Shown one piece after another: positions 28,590 through 38,984 of a stretch of 64,000 bases of DNA. The stretch's first letter is position 1. Every line of letters begins with the position of its first letter. Source of the DNA: Orientallactaga sibirica (lineage: Eukaryota; Chordata; Mammalia; Rodentia; Dipodidae). The position numbers and the translations under genes are program-made. The notes beneath the pieces were generated by a model. That model did not search any database, was not told the origin of the DNA, and worked only from the letters and a program-made list of their open reading frames with translations. The stretch spans positions 1,610,001-1,674,000 of the forward strand of contig JAEOAD010000035.1 in NCBI GenBank assembly GCA_036365145.1, given 5' to 3'.

Positions 28590-31138
28590 TCTGTTAGCCT
28601 GAGGGTCAGGTCCATGAATGTGTTTAGACTTTAGAGACACATTCGACACACATACTTTACAGATGCTTTTCCATGCTTCATATTGTGAGACCTAGGCTCC
28701 CACCAGCAGTGATGGGAAACACTGACCATGGGATACGAGCTAGTTCTGCAGTTAAAATACATTTTCTCCCTTTTGGATTAGACAGGCATGTGTATGACTA
28801 CTTTGATATTGTAGAGAAATCTGTCCAAAGGGAAGTGCCACTTTACTGAGTAGTGAGAAAGTTTATGAGACAGATGAGGAGGAAGCAAAGATCCTGAGTC
28901 CCTCACACACGAGGAAACAAGTGAATTGGAATAGCTGCAGAAGACTGAAGTGACTTTGGGTTTCTCTTTTTCCCTTTTTATTTCTTTCATGGGAAGACAT
29001 AAAGGGTATTATTTTGATGCCAACTATAAGCCAGTGAGTAATTTCCCATGCAGGCAGAAAGTCCTTGAGAGTCCCCAGCTGTTGCAAAAGTTAGCTAGTA
29101 TTCCCTGCCCCCATCCCCAGTGTCTCCTCTCCCCGAGGAACTGGAGGAAAAGTGCTGAGAGCTAATAAAAGCCATTGAACACTCTGTCTTGCCTTGCAAA
29201 GTGCCAGGAATTAATTTGGTTCAAAACACCATAGGTGGTGACTTCTTGTTCCATTTTCCTTGCCAGTCACTAGAATGGAAAACAGTGTAGAAAGAGGAGA
29301 ACGGGGAGATGATAGAGGAAGAATGGAAGGAGGATTTCCTTGCTTGGAATACTGTACTTTAAGGCAAAAAGACAGCCAACATGGTGGTTTTAAAAAATTG
29401 TAATAAATTAAGAACACCCATTATTTGGAGTGAGTACTGCAATACCCTCTCCCTCCTTGTCTCCTTGATTTCACCATTATCCTTCCAAGAAATGGTCAGT
29501 CGAGAATCCCACTGTTTCAGATCGAGCCAGTTTCCACGGATGTGGGAATAAAGCAAGGAAGAGGCCGACTTGGAGCGGCTAAAAGGGTGGGGGATGTCTA
29601 GTGGGGGAAAGACCACCTCAAAGTTTCACCGAGGTAACCCAGCCCTGGATAACAGGCAGAAAGCGAGTGCCAGCATAAATGTTAATGTAACAGGGTAAGT
29701 GGGGGAAGCAACTCCTGGCAAGAGAACTAAGCAGGTTCATTTTTATAATATGAGCGAGGCGAGGTGGGGTGCTCGCTCACCAGGTGTGTTTTGCAAGCAT
29801 TGCCATTCCCCATTTCATTAGTTCTTCTAATATTATTACAAGAGGCTTCAAAGCTATATATAAAGAGGCTGGCCATCCCACTGGACTCCTTCTGACTTCG
29901 GTTTGTGTTTCATGGTTTGCCTATTCAAAACATCCTTTTGTCAGGGGAAAATGAGAAACATCTTGATCATTATGACCTTCAGTTTACAGGGGTTAAATCT
30001 CAAAGTAAAATTCCAGTGGCATTTTAAAATACATTTTTAATAATCTATGTGTGATGGTATATCTTTTATTTACTATTGTTTTAAGAAGTAAAACTTCCAT
30101 AGCAGGATATATAAAAGTATGTTATAATTTCTTTTCATGTTAATGGAATAGCATTTTTTGGTTTCTGATTTTTAATTAAATTTTATTTTTCTCCCAGAGG
30201 ATAGGATTTATCCAGTGTTTTCTGATATCTGTGCTATGTCCCCCCATCTCCTCCATGCTCTTTGCCTGTCCACTCTGCCTCAAGTCAGGTGACTATTCTG
30301 CCTTCATCTCCTCAGGGGAAGACATGGCACGGAATGAATGCAGGAAGAAAACCAACCTGTGGCTTTGAGCTTCAAACTAAATATTTTAAACTAACGGCAC
30401 CAAGTACACTTGAAGGCTCCAAAAGTTTGTGTTTGAGGGTTTTCTAAGATGTTTGCTCAAGGTGAGACTCTAAAGATCAGACTCCCACTCCTGAGCTCTT
30501 AGCATATGAAGAAACGTAAAAGAAATGGAGGCTTAATAAGAGTTGGGGGTTGGAATGGGTCCCTGAGAAGTGGCCAAGGCTGTTTTCCTCTTCTCCAATA
30601 GTGCTTAGGGACGTGAGTACAGAGTTCAGGTAAAGTTTAAGGAGATGTCAGCACTGCAGAATTCCCATTGCATATTGTGGCTCAAGAAAAATACGCATGG
30701 GTGTGGAACTATCCAGAGACACCTCTAGTTCTCTACAAAAGCATGAGGCCCAAACAGAGACTAATGTCTTCCACATGACTTACATGTTAAAGACCCAGAA
30801 GCTATCTCTATAGACCCATGGCTGGAGGCTGATGGAACCTGGTTCTATCTGGCATCCTTTAAAGACAGTTGGGAGGCTGTGCACCTCAATAGGAATTTCA
30901 CTTCAAAGTCATTTATGGAATTTAAAAATCAATTGGATGGAAATCCAAAACCTCAACAGCAAACTCAAACTAACATCTTACGAGCTCTAAATTAGAGAGC
31001 AGTTTAGGTAAGTGGGTTGTGCTCGCACACCCAGGTCTACACACTAGTTGGAATGAAAAGGTGAGCACAATGGAAGTTTGCCATGATTTCCATCTTTAAT
31101 CTTACTCACTTACAATCAAGACAAGTGGCTTTTAAGTT
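28590..31138. other. 2.5-kb repeat-poor block
   Basis: No interspersed repeats recognised. Around 29520-29900 there is a stretch with CpGs, a CAGGTGTG word and a TATATATAAAG word. It may be regulatory but no transcript is supported. Frames at 29359-29616 and elsewhere are unremarkable. Confidence 0.5.
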
Positions 31139-31139
31139 G

Positions 31140-31425
31140 GACAGATAGAGCCGTTGTTAAATGGCTGGACTTGCAGGCACGAGGACCTGAGTTTGATCCC
31201 CAGATCCCACACAGGAATGCTGTGTGTGGTAGCATGCGTTTGTAACCACCACTGGCGGGCACATTCCTGGTCAGCCAGTCTAGCTCAATTGATGAGCTTC
31301 AAGCCAATGAGAGACTGTTTAAAAAAAGGTTAGTGGTTTTCTTTTAGAATAACACCCAAAAAAGTTGTCCTATGGCCTCTTAACACAGGTGTACACTTCT
31401 GCATGCACACCCAACACACACATGC
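31140..31425 (+). repeat. B4 SINE, sense, decayed
   Basis: ID-like half with CCGTTGTTAAATGGCTGGAC and CTGAGTTTGATCCCCAGATC, then B1-like half GGTAGCATGCGTTTGTAACC, CAGCCAGTCTAGCTC and a CACACCCAACACACAC end. Confidence 0.75.
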
Positions 31426-31712
31426 ATGAAAAGACAAATGGCTTTTGTGTTCAGTAATCACAAATTGATATTTATCTGCACTGTGAATCCCCAGGCTCCT
31501 ATACTTACTTCAGAGTTGGCTCCACTACCTCCGGAAAGAGCTGAAAAGACGTGTGTGTACTTCACAGAGGTGACATAGCAGGAGAGCAATGAGTATATGA
31601 AGAGAGACATTTTGTTTTTCCTGAAAGGAGGAAAACTGCAAGAGAGGAAAGTCAGAACCAGTTCATTGAATCTGGCAGAACACAATTGGCCTTATCATGA
31701 AAACACCTTTTG

Positions 31713-31918
31713 AGCCAGGCCTGGTGGTGCACGCCTTTAATCCCAGCACTCAGGAGGCAGAGGTAGGAGAATCACCGTGAGTTCAAGGCCACCCTGAGAC
31801 TACATAGTGAATCCCAGGTCAGCCTGAGCTAGAGTGAGACCCTACCTTGAAAAACAAAAACAAAAACAAAAACAAAAAACAAAAACAAAAACAAAAACAA
31901 AAAAACAAACAAACAAAA
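31713..31918 (+). repeat. B1-like SINE, sense, (AAAAAC)n tail
   Basis: Complete copy AGCCAGGCCTGGTGGTGCAC to GAGTGAGACCCTACCTTG, with an unusually long AAAAAC/AAAC tail (31850-31918). Confidence 0.94.
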
Positions 31919-31924
31919 AAATCA

Positions 31925-33054
31925 CGACTCATTTTATGCTGTGCATTTTAATTCAAAATTAAACGGAAATTTTACTTATTGTTTCACCAAGGATACAGAC
32001 AGATTGGTCTTCTCAATGTAAACAGCCTGGAGCTGGCTTTCTCTGTCAATTGGTGAACATGTAAGAAAGTTTGTTTAACATTAACCTCAGAAATGTAGGA
32101 TTTGGAATGCGACCTCCAGCCAAAGGAAAAAGAAAAACCTCTAACACGTTTTGAGAGAACTAAAAAGTTAAAAAAAAAACACAAAAAACCTCATCTCTTG
32201 TATCATATGACATGGACCCCCACTTCATTTTACTAGAATAGAGATCAGGATGAATTCTTGTCATGATGTTATATATGGCTTACCTCTTTGAATACATGAA
32301 GCCATGTGATATGGTGTGAGTGATGAGATGTGATTTTTGTCTTGTGGATCGGTAATATAGAAATGGAATTGGATCTGGGGAAAATGGTTTGAAGGAAGAC
32401 TTTGGGACAGTTTGTAAGCCCAGGATAGTATTTTCAAGAAAGGCCTAGGACTCACCAAGAAGGTATGTCCCTGAGGCAGTAACACAATCACCAAGACTGA
32501 CAAGATGTCAGACAAACTCCTGGGGCTACTGAAAGCTAATTATTCCTGGAAGAAGAGATTGAAATAATAACTCCATCTCTACAGCTTCACAGTTTTCCAG
32601 GGGGAGGGTTTAGGCTTGAATATGCTGGACCAGCCTCAGTAAACAGAAGCCAAAGATCTGGTGGGCTTCTGAAATTCCTCCTGTCTTCAATATCTATGAT
32701 TTATGAGACAATGCCAAGAATTTTTCAAATATGAACAATTCAGCTATTTTTTTTCCATCAATGAAACTGGTTGATCTTTATAAATAAATGAGGGCTTTTC
32801 TTTTTCAAAGTAACTGAGATGTTAGTGTTTTTATTGAAAGACCCCTTTGAATCTTTAATCTGAAGTTTCCTCATTCTTCATATTCTTTGATTTCAGAAAA
32901 ATGAGACAGTGTGAAAACTGACTACTAACATCCAAAAGTGAGCGGTTTGGGGAAGTGAAAGGCTTCTGCAGTTGAGTTTACTTTGTCTTTCTTGAGGGAG
33001 CACAGGGATGTTTCTGGAAATGAGGAAGCTGACGTGGCTACAGTTCACCAGAGT
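31925..33054. other. Unique sequence
   Basis: No repeats, RNA genes or credible coding frames seen. Confidence 0.5.
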
Positions 33055-33055
33055 G

Positions 33056-33308
33056 CCGGATTATGGGTGTGGGTGTGTGTGTAGGGGGTGTGAATGTGGG
33101 AGTGCACATGCCACACATGCATGTGGAGGTCCTCCCCTTCCCCCTATTTTGAAGCAAGGTCTCTGTCTGTCTCTCTCACTCTCACTTTTGTTTTTGACTG
33201 CTGTACGCACTGTGACTTTTAATCTTTTACATCTAGTCTTGTGAGCAAACGTGGGTACTTCGTCTTGAGTAACAAGCATTTTAGCCACTGAGACATCTTC
33301 CCAGCCCC
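33056..33308 (-). repeat. Decayed B4-type SINE, antisense
   Basis: TG-rich leader GGGTGTGGGTGTGTGTGTAG, CATGTGGAGGTCCTC and, at the right end, TTTTAGCCACTGAGACATCT followed by CCCAGCCCC. The middle is diverged. Confidence 0.55.
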
Positions 33309-33369
33309 AGTTCTGGAATTTTACCTTCTGTATCCGAAACATCTTAGGGGCTTTGAAAAGTTAGACTCA

Positions 33370-33549
33370 CCAGGCATGGTGGTGCACGCCTTTAATTCCA
33401 GCACTCGGGAGGCAGAGGTAGGAGGATCGCCTTGAGTTCGAGGCCACCCTGAGACTACATAGTGAATTCCAGGTCAGCCTGAGCTAGAGTGAGACCCTAC
33501 CTCGAAAAACAAACAAAAAAAAAAAAAAAGAAAAGAAAAGAAAGAAAAG
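33370..33549 (+). repeat. B1-like SINE, sense, 14-bp target duplication
   Basis: CCAGGCATGGTGGTGCACGC to ACCCTACCTCGAAAAAC, then an A-rich tail with AAAAG units. AAAAGTTAGACTCA flanks it exactly at 33356-33369 and 33550-33563, so this is a fairly young insertion. Confidence 0.96.
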
Positions 33550-33748
33550 AAAAGTTAGACTCAAGAGATTCACTTCAGACCCACAATTCCCATGTGAGAC
33601 TTAAATACTCAACCATCAGCATTTCTAACAAGCTGGCACACGGTTTTGCATACCCTACATTTATGAATGAAATGTCTAATAAATTCAAGATGTAAAAACT
33701 TTCACTTAGGTATAAGTCGCTTTTTATTTACTTATTTATTTATGGTTT

Positions 33749-33940
33749 AAAAAATATTTTTATTTACTTGCAAGCAGAGAGACACAGACAGAAAGAGAAA
33801 GAGACTAGGCACACCAGGGCCGTTAGGAATGAACTCCAGATGTGTGTGCCACCTGGCTTTACATGGGTCCTGAGGAACTGAACTCTGGTCCTTTGGCTTT
33901 GGAGGCAAGTGCCTTAGCTGATGAACCATCTCTCCAGCCC
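33749..33940 (-). repeat. DIP-like SINE (type A), antisense, 13-bp target duplication
   Basis: TTATTTATGGTTT at 33736-33748 and 33941-33953 flanks a copy with a deletion in the body (CCAGGGCCGTTAGGAATGAA). Confidence 0.92.
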
Positions 33941-33953
33941 TTATTTATGGTTT

Positions 33954-34106
33954 TGAAGAGACACATTCTCACATTAAAACCCAGGTTTACCTTGGAACTC
34001 ACTCACTCCGTAGCCCAGATTGGCCTCAAACTTCCAGTGATCCTCCTACTTCGTCCTTCACAGTGTTGAAATTATAAACATGAACCATGAGCCACGACCC
34101 TCAGCT
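33954..34106 (-). repeat. Old B1-like SINE, antisense
   Basis: CAGGTTTACCTTGGAACTCA, CCCAGATTGGCCTCAAACTT and GTGTTGAAATTATAAACATG in antisense B1 order, with many changes. Confidence 0.65.
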
Positions 34107-34176
34107 ATGTTTTTTTTTTTTTGGTGGTACTAGAGATAGAACAAAGGGTCTTGAGTGTAAACTATTATTTTGTTAG

Positions 34177-34524
34177 TGGTGGTGGTTTGATTCAGGTGTC
34201 CTCCATAAACTTAAGTATTTTGAATACCAGTCTCCCCAGCTGATGGTAATTGGAAATTAAAGCCTCCTGGAGGCAGTGTATTGTTGGGGGTGGGATTATG
34301 GGTATTATAGCCAGTGTCCCCTTGCCAGTGCTTGGTATACTCTCCTGTTCCTGTTGTCCACCTGATGTTGGCCAGGGGGTGATGTCTACCCTCTGCTCAT
34401 GCAGTCGTTTTTCCTGTCATCGTGGAGCTTCCCCTCAAGTCTGTAAGCCAAAATAAATCCTTTTTTCCCAAAAGCTGTGCTTGGTTGGGTGATTTCTGCC
34501 AGCAGTGCAAACCTGACTACAACA
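34177..34524 (+). mobile_element. Solo MaLR/MT-type LTR, sense, about 348 bp
   Basis: TGGTGGTGGTTTGATTCAGG start, CCTCCATAAACTTAAGT, CCAAAATAAATCCTTTTTTC poly(A) region and CTGACTACAACA end. It matches, in reverse complement, the 347-bp element at 55498-55844 along its whole length. Flanks GTTAG / ATTAG are a near match for a 5-bp target duplication. It would drive transcription rightward if active. Confidence 0.85.
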
Positions 34525-34755
34525 TTAGTTTATGTATAAAATGCATACCTTAAAAGTGTGATTGGCATAAATAAGTTTGGGAGCAAACAAAACTGACACC
34601 TAAAAGTCAAAATTGTGAAAGAAGCGTAACCAGTGACCTCTCTCTTTCTCTCTCTCTCTTTCTGGGTATCTCCAGGATCTTGGTCTCTTCAAAGAATTGA
34701 GGAAAGGTGCATGCACACAGAGACGCAATAAGAAACTTTACTGAGTGCTAATGGA

Positions 34756-34833
34756 AAGTACAAGTTTAATTGTACAGCTAGTTTGAGAACCTGCAAGTAC
34801 AAGTTTAAATAGACAGCTAGTTAGAGAACCTTC
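34756..34833. repeat. 39-bp direct repeat, two units
   Basis: Units begin AAGTACAAGTTTAA and continue with CAGCTAGTT-GAGAACCT at 34756-34794 and 34795-34833. Direct repeats of this kind are common in LTR U3 regions, and the next kilobase looks LTR-like. Confidence 0.85.
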
Positions 34834-34959
34834 CTCAGAGCGATGGCTGTGGACTCTGAAGGGACTCAGCTCATCCAAGCAGAAAAACAGAGACTTACGA
34901 CATGCTTCCCAAGGTTTGGGGACCACTGAGGAAGAGGGTATGGACAGAGTGTACGAGCT

Positions 34960-35870
34960 ACAGGGTGGGAAGGTGAATTCTTGAGAGGCAGTACAGTTTT
35001 AGGGTGACTGGACTCTGAAAGTGAAAAAGGCAGGAAAGTCTGCATTTGCTGGAAATCAAAGATGATCTGACTTCTTATCTCTCGCCTAGTTCCCTAGACC
35101 TGTTTTGCCACAAACAGCCAGGACCCCTCCTGGGAGGGAGGTCTTTCATAAGATTTAAACATTGTGATTGGTCAAGTTCAGGCCCGGAACTTGGTATCAG
35201 GGCTAGCCTCTACCCGAGACAGCCCCTAGCCCTAACCAACCAGATGTCCCAATGGTTCACCTGAGCTGGAAGAAAGCCCACCGCTATAAGGTTATAAATA
35301 CCTTTGCAAGGGGAGGGCAGGCTCTCTGACCACTTGGAAACTTCCAGCTGTGGGTGAGTTTTTCCCCTTGCTGGGCTCCAGCCCAAGCCCAGCTGGGTTG
35401 AACTGAGGGGAGCCCCCACCCCAGCCCTTACTCTCCACATGAGTTCTTTATACCCTCCAGCTCCCCACATGGCAGGAGCTCCTTGAACTTTTTTCTTTTC
35501 TTTTTTCTTTCTTTTCTTTTCTTTTCTTTTCTTTTCTTTTCTTTTCTTTTCTTTTCTTTTCCTCTTCTCTTCTCTTCTCTTCTCTTCTCTCTTCTCTTCT
35601 CTTCTCTTCTCCTCTCCTCTCCTCTCCTCTCCTCTCCTCTCCTCTCCTCTCCTCTCCTCTCCTCTCTTCTCTTCTCTTCTCTTCTCTTCTCTTCTCTTCT
35701 CTTCTCTTCTTTTTTTGTTTCTTTTCTCTCCACAGTTTTTCCAGGCCCTCCACATGGTATCTGAAGCCACATGGGTGTCTTTCCTTGGCTCTGTACTTCT
35801 CCCAATAAATATAATAATTATCCTTGTCAGTCTTTTTTTTATTCAATTCTTAGATTAAAATTGAAAACAC
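34960..35870 (+). mobile_element. Putative ERV LTR containing a pyrimidine array
   Basis: A GATTGGTC box (about 35165), a CCAATGG word (35250), a TATA-like CTATAAGGTTATAAATACC (35284-35302) and AATAAA at 35804 followed by a T-rich stretch are arranged like U3-R-U5. The pyrimidine array lies between TATA and AATAAA. No second LTR, primer site or target duplication was found. A minus-strand reading (CCAAT and AGTAAAG near 34742) is an alternative, so orientation is uncertain. Confidence 0.4.
35488..35711. repeat. Ordered pentanucleotide pyrimidine array
   Basis: Blocks run in order: CTTTT units (about 35488-35560), CTTCT units (35561-35610), CTCCT units (35610-35665), then CTTCT units again (35666-35711). 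The strand is almost pure pyrimidine, so the long Lys-Glu-Arg and Leu-Phe-Ser frames are artefacts. The array is followed by TTTTCTCTCCACAG, which also looks like a 3' splice site. Confidence 0.96.
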
Positions 35871-35871
35871 A

Positions 35872-36780
35872 CCTAGGGGTTGGGGTTCTAGGACTTTCCT
35901 GAACCCCAAGCACCCTGTTACACTCCGAGGTATTATCCCCAGCTCTCTGCAGTGACTGAATGGTGTGTTCGTGACCCTCCTCCCCCGAGGAGGGCCTTTC
36001 TCGGAATGGGGGCAAGGGAGAGGAGACAGAAGAGTATAAGACAATGGGAGTATGACCAATTTACAGCATTTTCATTTATAAAAGTTCTCAGTAAGTCATA
36101 ATAAAACAAGAGTGGCCTCAGGCTGCCTGAGTGAGAAAGCACTGAAGGACATCAAGTTACTGCCCAGGGCTTCTTTTATGGAGTCCAAGAGGAGGAGGGC
36201 TAGTTCCAAGGACAGATTTTGGGGAACCCTCTATTTTGATTGACAGGCTTGAGATATATAACTTTTTCTCTGCTGTGAACATCCCTTCCCATGATGCATC
36301 TGGTTTCAGTCATAAATACGTTCCAAAGGCATATACATGAGATGGCAAGCAGGGATTCTACCTGAAAGTTCCCTCAGACTCAGACAAGTTGGCCTCACTG
36401 CACGTGCAGTCCCAACTAGTCCAGGCTGGACACTTTCCTTCTCTCCCAATCCCAGATATATCTGTAATCAGGTTTGAATGAAAAGTAGCCACACGACGGG
36501 AATACTGAAGGTTGCCCTTTTGGAGGAGAGACGGACTCCATTGTTTGAAGCGGGGTGTATGGACAGCTTGAGGCAGGTGGGGGTAACCAGGCTGCCAACA
36601 GGTTGCTAGGGGCATTGTTTGGAAAAGGATGTGTTTACTGCCCAAGCAAAATAGCATCCCGGGTTGCTAAACATTCCCTATGCTTGCCTTATTCAGAGGA
36701 GTGTGGGGCCCAGTGGTGGCAGGTAGTTAGCTTACAATGGGTTGTGGTTTCGAGAGAGAACCAATCTTTACAGAATTGGT
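35872..36780. other. Unique sequence
   Basis: Nothing recognised. The frame at 36358-36657 (minus) has no supporting features. An imperfect inverted repeat GGGGTTCTAGG / CCTGAACCCC lies near 35882-35908. Confidence 0.45.
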
Positions 36781-36784
36781 TGTG

Positions 36785-36925
36785 GGACTGGGGAATCAGC
36801 TCAGTGTGTATACTGCTTGCCTAGCATGCACAAAGCCCTGCATTTGATCCTCAGTGCCACATAAAACCAGGAGTGATGGTGCATGCCTGGCATCCCAACA
36901 CTCAGGTTCTACTAGGCTACATAGC
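36785..36925 (+). repeat. ID/B1 composite SINE, sense
   Basis: GACTGGGGAATCAGCTCAGT, GCTTGCCTAGCATGCACAAA and TTTGATCCTCAGTGCCAC form an ID-like half. GGTGCATGCCTGGCATCCCA is the B1-like half. Confidence 0.75.
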
Positions 36926-36945
36926 AAGTTAAAATTTTTGCTTCA

Positions 36946-37164
36946 GGGCTGGAGAGATGGCTTAATGGTTAAGGCATTTGCCTGCAAAGCCTAAGGATCC
37001 TGGTTTGATTCTCCAGGTTCCACGTAAATCAGATGCACAAGGGGGCACATGCTTCTGGAGTTCATTTGCAGTAGCTAGATGCCCTGGCATGCCCATTCTC
37101 TCTCTCTCTCTCCCTTTCTATGTCTAATAAATAAATAAATAAAAATAAAAATCTTAAAAAACGC
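36946..37164 (+). repeat. DIP-like SINE (type A1), sense
   Basis: GGGCTGGAGAGATGGCTTAA head, AAATCAGATGCACAAGGGGG body and AATAAATAAATAAA tail. TTGCTTCA flanks it at 36938-36945 and 37165-37172. Confidence 0.92.
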
Positions 37165-37185
37165 TTGCTTCAAAAATTCTTTAAA

Positions 37186-37450
37186 GGGCTGGAGAGATGG
37201 CTTAGTGGTTAAGGCGCCTGCCTCCTAAGCCTAAGAACTCTGGTTCCAATCTCCAGTGGTTCCAATCTCCAGGTCCCACATTTACCCAGATACAAAGTGA
37301 TGCAAGGGTGCAATGCCGCACTTGACCACAGGAGGGTGCATGCATCTGGATTTCATTTGCAGCAGCTGAGAGGCTGCTGGCACGCCCGTCTCTGTCTTCC
37401 TCTCCCTCTCTCTCTCTGTCTCTCTCTGTGTCTCTTTCCAAAAACAAAAA
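37186..37450 (+). repeat. DIP-like SINE (type B), sense, two B-box units
   Basis: TGGTTCCAATCTCCAG occurs twice in tandem at 37241-37272. Flanks AAAATTCTTTAAA at about 37173-37185 and 37451-37463. It inserted 21 bp from the preceding type A copy, in the same orientation. Confidence 0.93.
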
Positions 37451-37649
37451 AAAATTCTTTAAAAAGAGAGAGTTGGTCAATCTAATCATTTAGTAAGAGA
37501 GATCCTATTGTATTATTTCCATATCATACACGAGTGTGCCATGGTACTTGGAATAACCAATTAGAACACAAGTTCTCTGTGAGTGGGAATAGCTAAAACC
37601 CATCACCCTGTCTATAAGCCCATTTGCATAATTTCCTCTCCAAGACTAT

Positions 37650-37983
37650 CTTTTTTTTGTTGTGGGGGTAGAGGTACATGTGTGTATGATGTGTGTGGAT
37701 GCAGGTGTGGGTATGACATATGTGGAGGTCAGAGGAAACTCTTGGTTTTCAGTCTAACTTCCACTTTATTTGAGGCAGATTCTCTCCTTTCATTGCTCAC
37801 CACTAATTCTGTCAGGCTAGTGGACCTATGAGCATCTGGAAGATTCTCCTGTCTACATGCCCTGTCTTGCTGGAGTTAGAGATCTTCACTACAGCATCTT
37901 CCTTCGTGTGGGTTCTGGGCAATCAAGCTCAGTTACTCCTTCTCGTGCAGCAGGCACTTTACCTATCAAGCCATTTCTCCCAC
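37650..37983 (-). repeat. Decayed B4-type SINE, antisense
   Basis: TG-rich leader, GTGGAGGTCAGAGGAAACTC, then GGGTTCTGGGCAATCAAGCT and CAAGCCATTTCTCCCACTCC at the right end. Confidence 0.65.
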
Positions 37984-38344
37984 TCCCACGGGACAATCTT
38001 TATTTAAGTAAGACCTCCTATCCGCTCGTCACTGGAGTCTTGTGACTGTAAGAATTATCTTCTCCTTTAGCATGCCCCAGTGCCTAAAATATCTGGCTTC
38101 ATAGCTCGCCTGCTCTCACTCATGATGAAGGGTCCACACTGAAACTAAAACTTTGTAGGCGAAGAGAATCATCATACCAAATCTTACTCAAACATGGAAT
38201 GCTGAGTTAATGCACTACAGACTATAGAGTTTGATGAGGAAAGAACTTGCCAGCACATTTTGGTCACGTCCAGTGGGCCTGGAAACATGTGAAACCGTGG
38301 GCCCAGAGACGATGGAACGACTCCAAACAGAGTTCAAAAACAGG
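37984..38344. other. Unique sequence
   Basis: Nothing recognised. Confidence 0.5.
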
Positions 38345-38590
38345 TAAAGAGTGCTTGAGCGATTGTTCACTCGTTAAGGTGCTTGCTTGCAAATCCCACT
38401 GACCTGGGTTCAATCCCCAGTGCCCATATAAAGCCAGATCTGGAATTTGTTTCCAGTGGATAGAGGCCCTAGTATGTCTATTCTCTCTCTGTGCCTGGCT
38501 CTATTATCTATTTCTGTCTTTCTCTCTCTCCCTCTCTCTTGTCTGTATTTCTTGGCTTGCAAATGAATCAGTAAAATAGTTTTAAAAATA
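38345..38590 (+). repeat. Old DIP-like SINE (type A), sense
   Basis: GATTGTTCACTCGTTAAGGT, GGGTTCAATCCCCAGTGCCC and AGCCAGATCTGGAATTTGTT keep family order. The B box here is close to a plain tRNA-like GGTTCAATCCC. Confidence 0.8.
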
Positions 38591-38598
38591 TTTTCAAA

Positions 38599-38806
38599 GG
38601 GCTGGAGAGATGGCTTAGGGGTTAAGGCATTTGCCTGCAAAGCCAAAGGATCCTGGTTCAATTCTCCAGGACCCACGTAAGCCAGATGCACAAGGAGGTG
38701 CATGCATCTGCAGTTCATTTGCAATGGCTGGAGGCCCTGGGGTGCCCATTCTCTCTCTCTCTCTCTAATAAATAAATAAATAAGTAAATATAATATTTTT
38801 TAAAAG
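38599..38806 (+). repeat. DIP-like SINE (type A1), sense
   Basis: GGGCTGGAGAGATGGCTTAG head, GGTTCAATTCTCCAGGACCC B-box region, short CT run and (AATA)n tail. Confidence 0.92.
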
Positions 38807-38827
38807 GTAATGAAAGACAATCACTTT

Positions 38828-38969
38828 CTAGGTTGGAGATATGGCTCAGTGGTGAAGATGCTTTCCTCCAGAGCCTAAGAACCTGAGTTTCCTGGAGGCC
38901 CTGGTACATTCATTCTCTGTGTCTGTCTCTCTTTTCTCTGTTTGCAAATATATATATATTTATTTAAAC
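38828..38969 (+). repeat. DIP-like SINE with large internal deletion, sense
   Basis: The head TTGGAGATATGGCTCAGTGG is joined directly after CCTGAGTTTC to the distal CTGGAGGCCCTGGTAC, so roughly 60-70 bp of body is missing. AAAGACAATCACTTT flanks it exactly at 38813-38827 and 38970-38984. Confidence 0.92.
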
Positions 38970-38984
38970 AAAGACAATCACTTT

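Noticed and set aside
35210..35846. Lys-Glu-Arg-rich frames of 125-186 residues on the minus strand
   Set aside because: Translation of the pentanucleotide pyrimidine array; open in all three frames.
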